A stretch of 60,000 nucleotides of DNA. Origin: Komagataeibacter sp. FNDCR2 (GTDB lineage: Bacteria; Pseudomonadota; Alphaproteobacteria; Acetobacterales; Acetobacteraceae). Location: NCBI RefSeq assembly GCF_021295395.1, contig NZ_JAIWOU010000001.1, positions 1 through 60,000 of the forward strand. Direction: 5' to 3'. Under the pieces are notes generated by a model. It did not search any database, was not told where the DNA came from, and worked only from the letters and a program-made list of their open reading frames with translations. Numbering within the stretch: position 1 is the stretch's first letter; the number at the start of each line of letters is the position of its first letter. Below are positions 20,744 through 29,455 of this stretch, piece by piece. The position numbers and the translations under genes are program-made.

Positions 20744-22170
20744 TTCTGCGCTCCCAGAATATCAAGCCAGCGCGCGGACTGCGCGCGCACGTTGTCACTC
20801 GCGGTGCCGCCATGGCTGGTGCGTGAGGCGATGGAGGAATCGACATCGAGTACCGAGAAGATGTCCCGGGTAATGCCCGGTTCCTCGGCCTGCATCTCCT
20901 CCAGCGTCAGGTCCGCCAGGCCCACGCCACGTGCTTCCGCCCTGCCGACCAGACGGCCCGTGACATGATGGGCGGTGCGGAACGGAACCTTCAGCACGCG
21001 CACCAGCCAGTCCGCCAGGTCGGTGGCGGTGGAAAAGCCCGAACCGGCATAGGCGCGCATCTGTTCGGCGTTGACGCTCAGATCCCGGATCATGCCATCC
21101 ATGGCCGCAAGGCTCAGGGCGGCGGCGTCGGTCGCCGCGAAAACGGGCTCCTTGTCCTCCTGCATGTCCTTGGCATAGGCCAGCGGCAGGCCCTTCATGA
21201 CCGTCAGCAGCCCCACCAGCGCGCCGGTGATGCGCCCGCCCTTGGCGCGGACCAGTTCGGCCGCGTCGGGGTTGCGCTTTTGCGGCATGATGGAGGAGCC
21301 GGTGGTGAACGCATCCGACAGGCGGATGAAGGAGAAGGGGGCGGAACACCAGATCACGATTTCTTCCGCCAGCCGCGACAGATGCACCGCCATGATGGAC
21401 AGGGCGGACAGGTATTCCAGCGCGAAATCGCGGTCGGACACGGCATCGAGCGAATTGGCGGTCGGGCGGTCGAAGCCAAGGGCCTTTGCCGTCATGTCCC
21501 GGTCGATGGGAAACGACGTGCCCGCAAGGGCCGCCGAACCCAGCGGGGATTCGTTGAGCCTGCGCCGCGCATCCGCCAGCCGCCCCCGGTCACGGGCCAG
21601 CATTTCCACATAGGCCAGCAGGTGGTGGCCGAAGGTGACGGGCTGTGCCGTCTGCAGGTGGGTGAAGCCGGGCATCGGGGTCGCGGCATGTTCCTGCGCC
21701 CGGCGGGCCAGCGCGCGCATGAGGGAGGCCGCCTGCTGGTCCAGCCCGTCGATCGCGTCGCGCACCCACAGGCGGAAATCGGTCGCGACCTGGTCGTTGC
21801 GCGAACGCGCGGTGTGCAGGCGCTTGCCCGCCTCGCCAATGCGGTCGGACAGGCGGGATTCGATATTCATGTGAATATCTTCCAGCGCGGTGCTGAACGC
21901 GAACGTGCCCGCCGCGATCTCGCGCCCGATCTCGTCCAGCCCATCGGTAATGGCGCGCGCGTCCTCGGCGGAGATGATGCCGGTCCTGGCCAGCATGGCG
22001 GCATGGGCCTTGGATCCCGCGATATCCTGCCGCCACAGCGCCCTGTCAAAACCGATGGAGGCGTTGATGTCCTGCATGATCGCCGCAGGCCCCCCGGCAA
22101 AGCGTCCGCCCCATTGCGCGTTGGCCCCGTTCGCGTCCTGATCCGTCAGCGTTTTCGCATTCCCCGGCAT
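20740..22170 (-). CDS. argH: Argininosuccinate lyase
   Basis: Last step of arginine synthesis, splitting argininosuccinate into arginine and fumarate. The 476-residue fumarase/aspartase-superfamily protein shows the signature [25 protein letters not shown] and [15 protein letters not shown]. It is transcribed away from the N-formylglutamate amidohydrolase gene and coupled to the small lipoprotein gene downstream by a 4-bp overlap. Confidence 0.96.
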   Translation of the reverse strand: MPGNAKTLTDQDANGANAQWGGRFAGGPAAIMQDINASIGFDRALWRQDIAGSKAHAAMLARTGIISAEDARAITDGLDEIGREIAAGTFAFSTALEDIHMNIESRLSDRIGEAGKRLHTARSRNDQVATDFRLWVRDAIDGLDQQAASLMRALARRAQEHAATPMPGFTHLQTAQPVTFGHHLLAYVEMLARDRGRLADARRRLNESPLGSAALAGTSFPIDRDMTAKALGFDRPTANSLDAVSDRDFALEYLSALSIMAVHLSRLAEEIVIWCSAPFSFIRLSDAFTTGSSIMPQKRNPDAAELVRAKGGRITGALVGLLTVMKGLPLAYAKDMQEDKEPVFAATDAAALSLAAMDGMIRDLSVNAEQMRAYAGSGFSTATDLADWLVRVLKVPFRTAHHVTGRLVGRAEARGVGLADLTLEEMQAEEPGITRDIFSVLDVDSSIASRTSHGGTASDNVRAQSARWLDILGAQK

Positions 22171-22204
22171 TCTGTGTTCCAGCTACCCCAAAGTGTGATT
22201 AAGG

Positions 22205-22228
22205 ACCATGTTGGCGTAACGCCATGGT
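22205..22228. promoter_or_regulatory. Interrupted palindrome in the argH divergent region
   Basis: ACCATG (22205-22210) and CATGGT (22223-22228) flank a core in which TGGCG and CGCCA pair around TAA. It lies 35 bp upstream of argH, in the 199-bp gap shared with the divergent amidohydrolase gene. A perfect CCCACGTGGG follows at 22243-22252. Either could be an operator; no regulator is identified. Confidence 0.25.
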
Positions 22229-22369
22229 TGCCGCGCACCCTACCCACGTGGGCCGTCAGATACAATCATTCCTGCGGGATGTGGGTTGTCGTGCGGGGTC
22301 TTTTACTCATGCGGCAGGGGCTGTAGGGTCGTTGCGCAATCCGCCCACGGCCAGAGGACGCCCCGCACA

Positions 22370-23218
22370 ATGCCGCACGCAGCCCTTGCGCAAGAGCCGT
22401 CACGTTTGCTGACGCAGGATGATCCTCCGCCCGTTATCCAGTTCGGTCCATCGGCCGCCGGAAACCCCGTTACAGCCTCCACCCTGCCGTTCGTGCTGGC
22501 CAGCGACCACGCCGGCCGGGCCATTCCCGCGGCACTGGGGGATCTGGGGGTGGGCGCGGCCGATCGGGCGCGCCACATCGCCTGTGACCTCGGCATGGCC
22601 GAGACGGGTCGCCTGCTGGCGCAGCAGTTGGGCTGTGTGCTGGTCGAGCAGGCCTATTCCCGTCTTGTAATCGACTGCAACCGTGCGCCGGGGCATCCGA
22701 CATCCATCGTGCGGCGCAGCGATGGCACGGATGTGCCCGGTAATGTCGATATTACCGCAGCCCAGGAGGGCCGGCGCGTCGATGAGATATTCCTGCCCTA
22801 CCACCAGCGGATCGAGAGTGAAATCTCGGCCCGGCTGGAGGTGGGCCTGCCGGTCGTGCTGGTTTCCCTGCACAGCTTTACCGAATGCATGAACGGACAG
22901 GTGCGTCCGTGGCATACGGGCGTGCTGCACAACCGCAATCCCGCATTCGGGCTGCGGGTGCGTGACCTGCTGGCGGCGGAGGAAGGGCTGGTCGTGGGCA
23001 GCAACGAGCCCTATGCGCTGACGGACGCCAGCGATTATACCGTGCCGGTGCATGCCGAAGGGCGGGGCCTGCCCTATCTTGAAATCGAGATCCGCCAGGA
23101 TCTGGTGTCCACCGCGCGGGGGCAGGCGGAATGGGCCGCGCGCCTGGCGCGCATCCTGCCGCGCGCATGGGACGAATTCAGCCGCCAGAGTGCCGGTTCA
23201 CGTAAACAGACAGCCTGA
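22370..23218 (+). CDS. N-formylglutamate amidohydrolase family protein
   Basis: A 282-residue protein of the FGase family, which hydrolyses N-formylglutamate or related N-acyl amino acids, often in histidine breakdown. Visible family motifs are PFVLASDHAG, VIDCNRAP, VSLHSFT, HNRNPAFG and GSNEPYAL. No hut genes are nearby, so the physiological substrate is open. The ATG at 22370 follows AGAGG. The frame is open further upstream, but the earlier start lacks a ribosome site. The stop overlaps aroE by one base (TGATG). Confidence 0.85.
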   Translation: MPHAALAQEPSRLLTQDDPPPVIQFGPSAAGNPVTASTLPFVLASDHAGRAIPAALGDLGVGAADRARHIACDLGMAETGRLLAQQLGCVLVEQAYSRLVIDCNRAPGHPTSIVRRSDGTDVPGNVDITAAQEGRRVDEIFLPYHQRIESEISARLEVGLPVVLVSLHSFTECMNGQVRPWHTGVLHNRNPAFGLRVRDLLAAEEGLVVGSNEPYALTDASDYTVPVHAEGRGLPYLEIEIRQDLVSTARGQAEWAARLARILPRAWDEFSRQSAGSRKQTA

Positions 23219-24105
23219 TGGACCTTATGCAAAAAACAACGCAGCGCACGCCGCGCATTGATGGGCATACGCTTCTGGCCGGGGTGATCGGCTGGCCGGT
23301 CGCGCATTCGCGCTCACCGCTCATGCATAATTTCTGGCTGCGCAAATGCGCGATCAATGGCGCCTACGTGCCGCTGCCTGTCCGGCCGGGCCAGTTCGAT
23401 ACGGCGGTCCGTGGCCTTCAGGCGGCAGGATTCCGGGGTGTGAACGTCACCATCCCGCATAAGGAATCGGCCTACGGAATCGTGGACCGGCTGGACCGTT
23501 CGGCCGAACGCTCCGGGTCGGTCAATACGCTGGTTTTCACTGACGACGGCCGGATCGAGGGCTATTCCACCGATGGGGATGGATTCGTCGCCAATGTCGA
23601 GGCGCACGGGATCGCGGTTCACGGCGGCTTCGCCCTGCTGCTGGGCGCGGGGGGGGCTGCCCGCGCCATCGCGGCCAGCCTGCTGGACCGGGGGGTGAGC
23701 GTCATCATCGCCAATCGTACCCGCGCGCGCGCCGAAACGCTTGCGGCCTCACTTCCCGGGGTCAGGGTGATCGACTGGGCGCGGGCTGGCGAGGTGCTGA
23801 CGGAGTGCACCCTGCTGGTCAATACCACTTCCATCGGCATGGAAGGGGCGGCGGACGGGGCATTCCCACTGGATCTGGGGCAGGCCGACAGGGCGCTGGT
23901 GGTGTGTGACATCGTTTACGTGCCCCGGCAGACCGCGCTGCTCAGGCTGGCCGCGGCGCACGGCCTGCGTCATGTTGACGGGCTGGGCATGCTGATCCAC
24001 CAGGCGGGGCTGGGATTTCACAAATGGTTTGGTGTGACACCGGAAATCGGGCCGGATGTCGAGGCCCTGCTTGATGCGGACCTGCATGCCTCCCGCACGG
24101 GCTGA
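23218..24105 (+). CDS. aroE: Shikimate dehydrogenase
   Basis: NADPH-dependent reduction of 3-dehydroshikimate in the aromatic amino acid pathway. The 295-residue product has the substrate loop SRSPLMHNFW, the catalytic lysine in VTIPHKE, STDGDG, the nucleotide-binding LLGAGGAARAI and the NRTRARAE segment typical of NADPH specificity. It starts on the last base of the upstream stop and is followed 10 bp later by coaE; the aroE-coaE-dnaQ order is common in alphaproteobacteria. Confidence 0.95.
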   Translation: MDLMQKTTQRTPRIDGHTLLAGVIGWPVAHSRSPLMHNFWLRKCAINGAYVPLPVRPGQFDTAVRGLQAAGFRGVNVTIPHKESAYGIVDRLDRSAERSGSVNTLVFTDDGRIEGYSTDGDGFVANVEAHGIAVHGGFALLLGAGGAARAIAASLLDRGVSVIIANRTRARAETLAASLPGVRVIDWARAGEVLTECTLLVNTTSIGMEGAADGAFPLDLGQADRALVVCDIVYVPRQTALLRLAAAHGLRHVDGLGMLIHQAGLGFHKWFGVTPEIGPDVEALLDADLHASRTG

Positions 24106-24115
24106 CCGGCGGCGC

Positions 24116-24745
24116 ATGCGGGTGCTGGGGCTGACCGGGGGCATCGGCATGGGCAAGTCCACCACCGCCACCCTGTTCCGCCGGGCGGGTGTGCGGGTGT
24201 TCGATGCGGATGCGGAGGTCCGCGCCCTTCAGGCGCCGCATGGCCGCGCGCTGCCCGCCATTGGCAGGCTGGTGCCCGGTTCGGTGCATGACGGGGTGCT
24301 GGACCGGGGAATGCTGCGGCGCGTGGCGCTGTCGGATCCCGCCATCATTCACGGCCTGGAGGGGATCCTCCACCCGATGGTGCGCAGGGCGCGTGAACGC
24401 TTCCTCCAGCGCGCGCGGCGCGATGGCTGCCGCTGGGTCGTGCTGGACATCCCCCTGCTGTTCGAGACCGGGGCCGAACGGGCCTGTGACGCCGTGGTCG
24501 TTGTCAGCGCGCCCGCGCGGGTCCAGCGCGCGCGGGTCATGCGGCGCGGCAGGATGACGCCTGAGCAGCTTGACGCCGTGCTGGCCCGCCAGATGCCGGA
24601 CGCCCACCGCCGCCGCCGGGCCGATGTGGTGATAGAAACGGGACTGTCGCGCCATGATACGGTGCGCCAGGTCCAGCGCCTGCTGCGCGCCATGCGCGCG
24701 GGCACGATGGCCACACGGGCGCGGGCCGGAAGGAAGCAGACATGA
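24116..24745 (+). CDS. coaE: Dephospho-CoA kinase
   Basis: Final step of coenzyme A synthesis, phosphorylating the 3'-hydroxyl of dephospho-CoA. The 209-residue P-loop kinase starts MRVLGLTGGIGMGKSTT, with the Walker A GGIGMGKST directly after the start, then FDADAEV and VVLDIPLLFETG. The ATG at 24116 is the family-typical start; an in-frame ATG at 24086 overlapping aroE is possible. The stop overlaps dnaQ (ATGA). Confidence 0.94.
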   Translation: MRVLGLTGGIGMGKSTTATLFRRAGVRVFDADAEVRALQAPHGRALPAIGRLVPGSVHDGVLDRGMLRRVALSDPAIIHGLEGILHPMVRRARERFLQRARRDGCRWVVLDIPLLFETGAERACDAVVVVSAPARVQRARVMRRGRMTPEQLDAVLARQMPDAHRRRRADVVIETGLSRHDTVRQVQRLLRAMRAGTMATRARAGRKQT

Positions 24746-25422
24746 AACGCACGATCCTGTTCGATACGGAAACCACCGGGCTTGATCCGCTCAAGGGCGA
24801 CCGGGTGATCGAGATCGCGGCGCTGGAGCTGATGGGCGACCTGCCCACGGGGCGGAATTTCCATGTCCTGATCGACCCCGAACGCGACGTGCCCGAGGAA
24901 GCCTCCCGCGTGCATGGCTTCACCCGCGCCGACCTGGAAGGCAAACCCAAATTCGCCCAGATCGCACAGGAGTTCACGGCGTTCATCGGCAGTGACGCCC
25001 TGATTGCCCATAACGCACGGTTCGACTTCGGCTTCCTGAACGCGGAACTGACCCGCGCCGGCCTGCCGGAACTGGATATGGGCCGCATGGTCGATACGCT
25101 CGACATGGCGCGGGAGCGGTTTCCCGGCATGCCCAACAGCCTCGATGCGCTGTGCAGGCGTTTTTCCATCGACCTGTCGGAACGTACCACCCATAACGCC
25201 CTGCTGGACTGCAAGCTGCTGGCGGCGGTCTATCTGGAACTGACCGGCGGCAGGCAGCGCGGGCTGGGCCTGGCGGTGGAGGAGGACGGCGGCGGCATCG
25301 CCAGTTACAATTACGTGCGCCCGCCGGGGCACGTGCCGGTGCGGGTCAGGCCCGATGAAGCGGAAATCGCGGCCCACCGGGCGTTTATCGAACGTCTGTC
25401 CGATCCGCTATGGCTGGGTTGA
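24742..25422 (+). CDS. dnaQ: DNA polymerase III epsilon subunit (proofreading exonuclease)
   Basis: The 3'-5' editing exonuclease of the replicative polymerase core. The 226-residue product has all DEDDh motifs: FDTETTG (Exo I), HNARFDFGFLN (Exo II) and HNALLDCKLL (Exo III). The C-terminal tail for binding the polymerase alpha subunit is short, as in other alphaproteobacteria. Translation is coupled to coaE by a 4-bp overlap. A 96-bp gap follows before the Mla-like operon. Confidence 0.94.
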   Translation: MKRTILFDTETTGLDPLKGDRVIEIAALELMGDLPTGRNFHVLIDPERDVPEEASRVHGFTRADLEGKPKFAQIAQEFTAFIGSDALIAHNARFDFGFLNAELTRAGLPELDMGRMVDTLDMARERFPGMPNSLDALCRRFSIDLSERTTHNALLDCKLLAAVYLELTGGRQRGLGLAVEEDGGGIASYNYVRPPGHVPVRVRPDEAEIAAHRAFIERLSDPLWLG

Positions 25423-25518
25423 ACCATATGCAGGCCATAAAGGGTTTGGTCGGCGCGGTATGTCTGGTCTAGGGTCTGCAAACACACCGTACCTGATGTC
25501 TTGAACAGGAAGAGAGCA

Positions 25519-27864
25519 TTGTCCACGGACGAGATTGTCGATCCCACGATTGCCCCTTCCGACCAGTTCCGGCGCTTCCTGTTTCATATTGGCATTCCCG
25601 TCGCCGGGGTGGTTTCGGTCATCGCCATTATCGCGGGGGTGGGGTGGCATTCCTACCAGACGGCCCGCACGGGCGCGCTCGCCCTGACGCATGACCTGCT
25701 GGTCAGCCAGCAGGATTATATCGCCAAGGAAGTCAGTTCCTTCCTCATGCCGGCCTCGGCCGGGGCCATCGTGGCGCGCGACATGCTCGAACATGGCGCA
25801 CCGGTCGTCGAGCAGAAAATATTCAATGGCTACAGCAGCACCATGCTGCGCAACGTGCCGCAGATCCAGTCCTTCTACCTGGCTGATAGCGACGGAAATT
25901 TCAGCACGCTCGAACGTGGTGAAAACAATCAGGGCGTTGCCGTCACCACCCTGCAGAACCGCGGAACGGGCAAGGCCACGTTCGCCCACGAACTGCGCGA
26001 CGCGCAGGACAAGGTCATACGGCAGTGGCAGACGGCGGCGGGTGATTACGACCCGCGCGGCCATAGCTGGTTTGCCGATACGGTCAAGGCCGGGCAGGAG
26101 TTCTGGACACACCCCTACGTGGTAGAAGTCACCCGCCAGCTGATCCTCACCTCCGCCGTGCCGTATAAGGGGCAGGATGACAGGACGCATGTCTATGCCA
26201 TCAACATCTCCCTCGATCACCTGAACAAATTCCTGAACTCGCTCAAGATCGGGGAAAGCGGTAACGCCATCCTGCTGGACCATGACGGCCACGTCCTGGC
26301 CGGGCACGGCATGGAGGAAACGCTGGTCCGGGCCAATGGTGACCCGATGAAGATGGTGATCGACCCCACCCGCTTTCCGGTCATGACCAAGGCGTTCGAT
26401 CAGTACCGCGTCCATGGCTTTGGCGCGCGGACGGTGCGCGTAAACGACAGGAGCTATGTCACCATTACGGCGAACCTGCCGGTGGGCAAGGATAGCTGGG
26501 TGCTGCTGCTGGTCGCGCCGGAGGATGATTTTTCACGCTTCGCGCTGGCGTCGGGGCGGCAGAATCTCCTGTTTTCCATTCTTGTCGTGCTCATGGCGTC
26601 GGGGCTGGGGTTCATGCTGTTCCTCCAGGCCCGCAGGAGCGAGCGCCTGCGCCGCGAGATCCTGCAGTCCCATGCCGTGGCCAATTACGAGAGCCATGCC
26701 CTGCAATCCGTCGCCGCGTATCCCGAACTGTTCAACCCCGAGGATAACGCCCTTATCCTGACCGAGGCGCTGGCCGACCAGTCCCATGCCCGTCGCGCGG
26801 CCATATGGCGCATCCTGCATGATGGGCGCACGCTCATGTGCATCGATTCCTATGACCGGCAGCAGGACGTGCATTCCGGTGGCTTCGAAATGGGGACGAC
26901 CGACCTCAAGAGCTTTTTCGACGCCGTATCCCATGGGGATCCGCTGGCGATCACCAGCGCGGCGGATGATGGGCGCACATCCGCCTTCTACCGCGTGTAC
27001 ATGCGCAGCTTCGGCAGCAAATCCCTGTTCTGCAACCCCATTCAGGGCGCGAGCGGGCCCGTGGGCGTCATCACGCTGGAAGATGCGCCACGGGCGGATA
27101 TGGTGTCGCATTTCGTGGACATGATCGCCGGTGTCGCGGCGGCCCGTTTTTCCGCCCAGCATTACACGGCCGTCGCCGCGGCGAAGGAGGAGCTGGAAGG
27201 CGAACCCACGGTCGATGAGGAACCGCACGACCCCAGCCAGGGCTTCCTGCTGGCGCCCGGCGCGCTGGCCATGAGCGGCCAGCAGCAGGCCCCGGCCGAC
27301 CTGAGCGGGGTGGATGGTTTCTATCCCGCCGTCGGCATCATGGTCATCAGCCTGTCCGATATGGTGATGACGGCCCAGAACGACCCCACCGCCAACATCA
27401 AGCTGATTGATACGATGGCGGGCCTGTTGCAGGACATTGCCCATCAATGCGGGCTGTATTCCATCCGTATGCTCGGGCACCGGGTGGTCTGTGTCGCGGG
27501 CTGCTCGCGCACGCCGGACAAGGGGGCCGCGTACCGTATCGCCAACGCGGCGCTGATGATGCGCGAGAACACGCTGTCCATGCTGGCCAAGGCGGATCTG
27601 GACCCCGTATTCCGTATCGGGATTGATGTGGGGCCGGTCTTCGGCGGCATGCTGGGCAAGGAGCCGCAGGCGTTCAACCTGTGGGGCGACGCCATGGGCA
27701 TGGCCGAGATGATGGCGCAGGGCGCGCCCGATGTCGGCACCATCCAGGTGACGGAGGATGTCTATCTCGCCTTGCGGCAGAACTTCCTGTTCCGTGAGCG
27801 CGGGCGCTTCTTTATCCCCGGCGTGGGCCTGACCCGTACCTATGTGCTGGCCGGGCGGCGATGA
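25519..27864 (+). CDS. Cache-type membrane receptor with degenerate class III cyclase domain
   Basis: A 781-residue membrane protein in this order: N-terminal transmembrane helix (IPVAGVVSVIAIIAGVGW), a long periplasmic Cache-like sensor, a second helix (LLFSILVVLMASGLGFMLFL), a GAF-like cytoplasmic stretch and a C-terminal adenylate/guanylate cyclase fold. The fold is clear (RIGIDVGPVFGG, FNLWGDAMGMAEMM), but catalytic residues are lost. Asp614 remains; the second metal Asp is His654, the substrate Lys is Arg650, and the transition-state Asn and Arg are Gly727 and Met731. It is probably a signalling pseudo-enzyme. The TTG at 25519 is chosen as start because AGGAAGAG lies just upstream; an in-frame TTG at 25501 is the alternative. 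The stop overlaps the permease gene by ATGA. Confidence 0.8.
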   Translation: MSTDEIVDPTIAPSDQFRRFLFHIGIPVAGVVSVIAIIAGVGWHSYQTARTGALALTHDLLVSQQDYIAKEVSSFLMPASAGAIVARDMLEHGAPVVEQKIFNGYSSTMLRNVPQIQSFYLADSDGNFSTLERGENNQGVAVTTLQNRGTGKATFAHELRDAQDKVIRQWQTAAGDYDPRGHSWFADTVKAGQEFWTHPYVVEVTRQLILTSAVPYKGQDDRTHVYAINISLDHLNKFLNSLKIGESGNAILLDHDGHVLAGHGMEETLVRANGDPMKMVIDPTRFPVMTKAFDQYRVHGFGARTVRVNDRSYVTITANLPVGKDSWVLLLVAPEDDFSRFALASGRQNLLFSILVVLMASGLGFMLFLQARRSERLRREILQSHAVANYESHALQSVAAYPELFNPEDNALILTEALADQSHARRAAIWRILHDGRTLMCIDSYDRQQDVHSGGFEMGTTDLKSFFDAVSHGDPLAITSAADDGRTSAFYRVYMRSFGSKSLFCNPIQGASGPVGVITLEDAPRADMVSHFVDMIAGVAAARFSAQHYTAVAAAKEELEGEPTVDEEPHDPSQGFLLAPGALAMSGQQQAPADLSGVDGFYPAVGIMVISLSDMVMTAQNDPTANIKLIDTMAGLLQDIAHQCGLYSIRMLGHRVVCVAGCSRTPDKGAAYRIANAALMMRENTLSMLAKADLDPVFRIGIDVGPVFGGMLGKEPQAFNLWGDAMGMAEMMAQGAPDVGTIQVTEDVYLALRQNFLFRERGRFFIPGVGLTRTYVLAGRR

Positions 27865-28757
27865 CGGACGGCCTCCCCCCCGGCAGCGCGCAGGCGGGCA
27901 AGGGCGCGCCCGCGTCGCCCGTGGCCTCGCCCCCGTCCGATGAGGGCGGTCGCATCGTGCTCATGCTGCGGCGTTTCGCGCCATGGCTGGCCAGCATCGG
28001 GCGGCTGACGCGCCATCAGGTCCGTTTCACGCTGCTGCTGATCGGGGCCGGGTGGGGCACCCTGCGTGAAAGCCTGCGCCCCAATTCATGGCGCAGGCCG
28101 GTTCTGTACGAATTCCGCGCAACGCTGCGGCAGGTGATCGGCGGTGGTTTCCTGAGCATCGTGATCACGGCGACGCTGACGGGCCTTATGGTCGTATCAC
28201 AGGCGGCATACTGGCTTGGCTATGCCGGAATGGCGCAGATGACGGGCTCCATTCTCGTTTCGGTGCTGGTGCGCGAAATCTCGCCCATTCTTGTGGGCAT
28301 CATCCTGATGGGGCGTAGCGGCATGCTGTCGCTGACCGAGATCGGGATGCTGGTTCTGGGCGGCGAGGTGCGCAGCCTGCAGGCGCGCGGCATCGACCCC
28401 TTCCTCGCGCTGGTCATGCCGCGCACGTTCGCGTTCACGGTGGGCGGTTTCACGCTGGGCATGATCTTTTCCGTCGTGTCGCTGCTCATGGGGTTCGTGG
28501 TGGCCCATGCCAATGGCGCCATCACATCATCGGTATGGACATTCTTCTTCAACGTCCTTGCCGCTATGACAACGTGGGATTACCTGGTCATTCCGCTGAA
28601 ATTCGTGCTGGTCGGGTTCTTCGTGGGGCTGGGCGCGTGCATCACGGGCCTGACGGTCAGCAGCAATGACACGATGGCCACCATCATGCCACGCGGCTTC
28701 GCGCGCGGGATCATGCTGGTGCTGGTGGTCAATATCCTCTTCATGCTGGATTTCTGA
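27861..28757 (+). CDS. MlaE-type lipid ABC transporter permease
   Basis: Inner-membrane permease of an MCE/Mla-type phospholipid transport system. The 298-residue protein has about five hydrophobic segments and the family block VREISPILVGIILMGRSG, TEIGMLVLGGEVRSL, ARGIDPF and VMPRTFA, the hallmark of MlaE (conserved Arg-Glu-x-x-Pro and Glu-Ile-Gly). An N-terminal Pro/Ser/Gly-rich extension of about 30 residues precedes the first helix. It is coupled to the upstream receptor (ATGA overlap) and 2 bp from the ATPase-like gene. The substrate is inferred to be a glycerophospholipid or other envelope lipid. Confidence 0.88.
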   Translation: MTDGLPPGSAQAGKGAPASPVASPPSDEGGRIVLMLRRFAPWLASIGRLTRHQVRFTLLLIGAGWGTLRESLRPNSWRRPVLYEFRATLRQVIGGGFLSIVITATLTGLMVVSQAAYWLGYAGMAQMTGSILVSVLVREISPILVGIILMGRSGMLSLTEIGMLVLGGEVRSLQARGIDPFLALVMPRTFAFTVGGFTLGMIFSVVSLLMGFVVAHANGAITSSVWTFFFNVLAAMTTWDYLVIPLKFVLVGFFVGLGACITGLTVSSNDTMATIMPRGFARGIMLVLVVNILFMLDF

Positions 28758-28759
28758 TC

Positions 28760-29455
28760 ATGACAGCGAACGCTCCCCTGCTGGAACTGCGCGACGCCGT
28801 GCCCACGTTCGAGGAAAGCGGCCTGATGCCCGCGCCCTACAACCTGCGCATGATGCCCGGTGAATGCGTGGTGATCGACTGTCGCGACAGCGCGCGGGCC
28901 GCCATATTCGCGGATCTGTGCTCGGGCATGGTTTCGCTTGCGCAGGGCAGTGTCAGCTTCATGGGGCTGGACTGGAGTACGCTGCGCGACAGGCAGCTTA
29001 ACGCCCTGCGGGGGCGCATCGGCCGCATTTCGCGCCACGGGAGCTGGCTCAACCTGTTCGGCACGCATCTCAACATCATGCTGCCGCAGCTCTACCATAC
29101 GACCGATACGTTCGAGGATGTCGTGGAGCACGCGACCCGGCTGGGGCATGCCTTCGGCCTTCCCGGCCTGCCTATTACCGCGCCGGACCGCCTTTCGGCC
29201 GCCGATCTGGCGCGCGCGGCCTGTGTGCGGGCCTTCCTCGGGCGGCCGGAGCTGCTGGTGCTGGAAGATATATCCGACACCCTGCCCGAAGAGAGCGTGC
29301 TGCCGTTTTTTGAAACGATCACCGCCGCGCGGGACCGGGGCTGTGGCGTGTTATGGTTCGTCCGCTCCGCGGCGGCCTGGCGTGAATATCGCAAGGCGGT
29401 GAATCTCCACATGCGCCTTCTTGACGAAGGTCTTTTTTCCATGCGGGTGGTGTAA
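28760..29455 (+). CDS. MlaF-like ABC ATPase homologue lacking Walker A (pseudo-ATPase)
   Basis: A 231-residue protein in the position of the ATPase of an Mla operon. Overall length, strand pattern and spacing fit an ABC nucleotide-binding domain, but every catalytic motif is eroded. Where the P-loop (GxxGxGKS/T) should be, around residues 40-48, it has DCRDSARAA with no Lys. The LSGGQ signature is LSAAD (145-149), Walker B is LLVLED (165-170), and the H-loop region reads WFVRSAAAW without His. The frame is intact and coupled on both sides, so this is a conserved-looking degenerate subunit and not an obvious pseudogene. How the complex would be powered is open. Confidence 0.78.
   Translation: MTANAPLLELRDAVPTFEESGLMPAPYNLRMMPGECVVIDCRDSARAAIFADLCSGMVSLAQGSVSFMGLDWSTLRDRQLNALRGRIGRISRHGSWLNLFGTHLNIMLPQLYHTTDTFEDVVEHATRLGHAFGLPGLPITAPDRLSAADLARAACVRAFLGRPELLVLEDISDTLPEESVLPFFETITAARDRGCGVLWFVRSAAAWREYRKAVNLHMRLLDEGLFSMRVV

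Noticed and set aside
28760-29455. Frameshift or sequencing error as cause of the missing Walker A
   Set aside because: The frame is continuous, overlaps or abuts both neighbours, and hydrophobic strand pattern is kept on both sides of the altered loop; three other motifs far away are altered as well.
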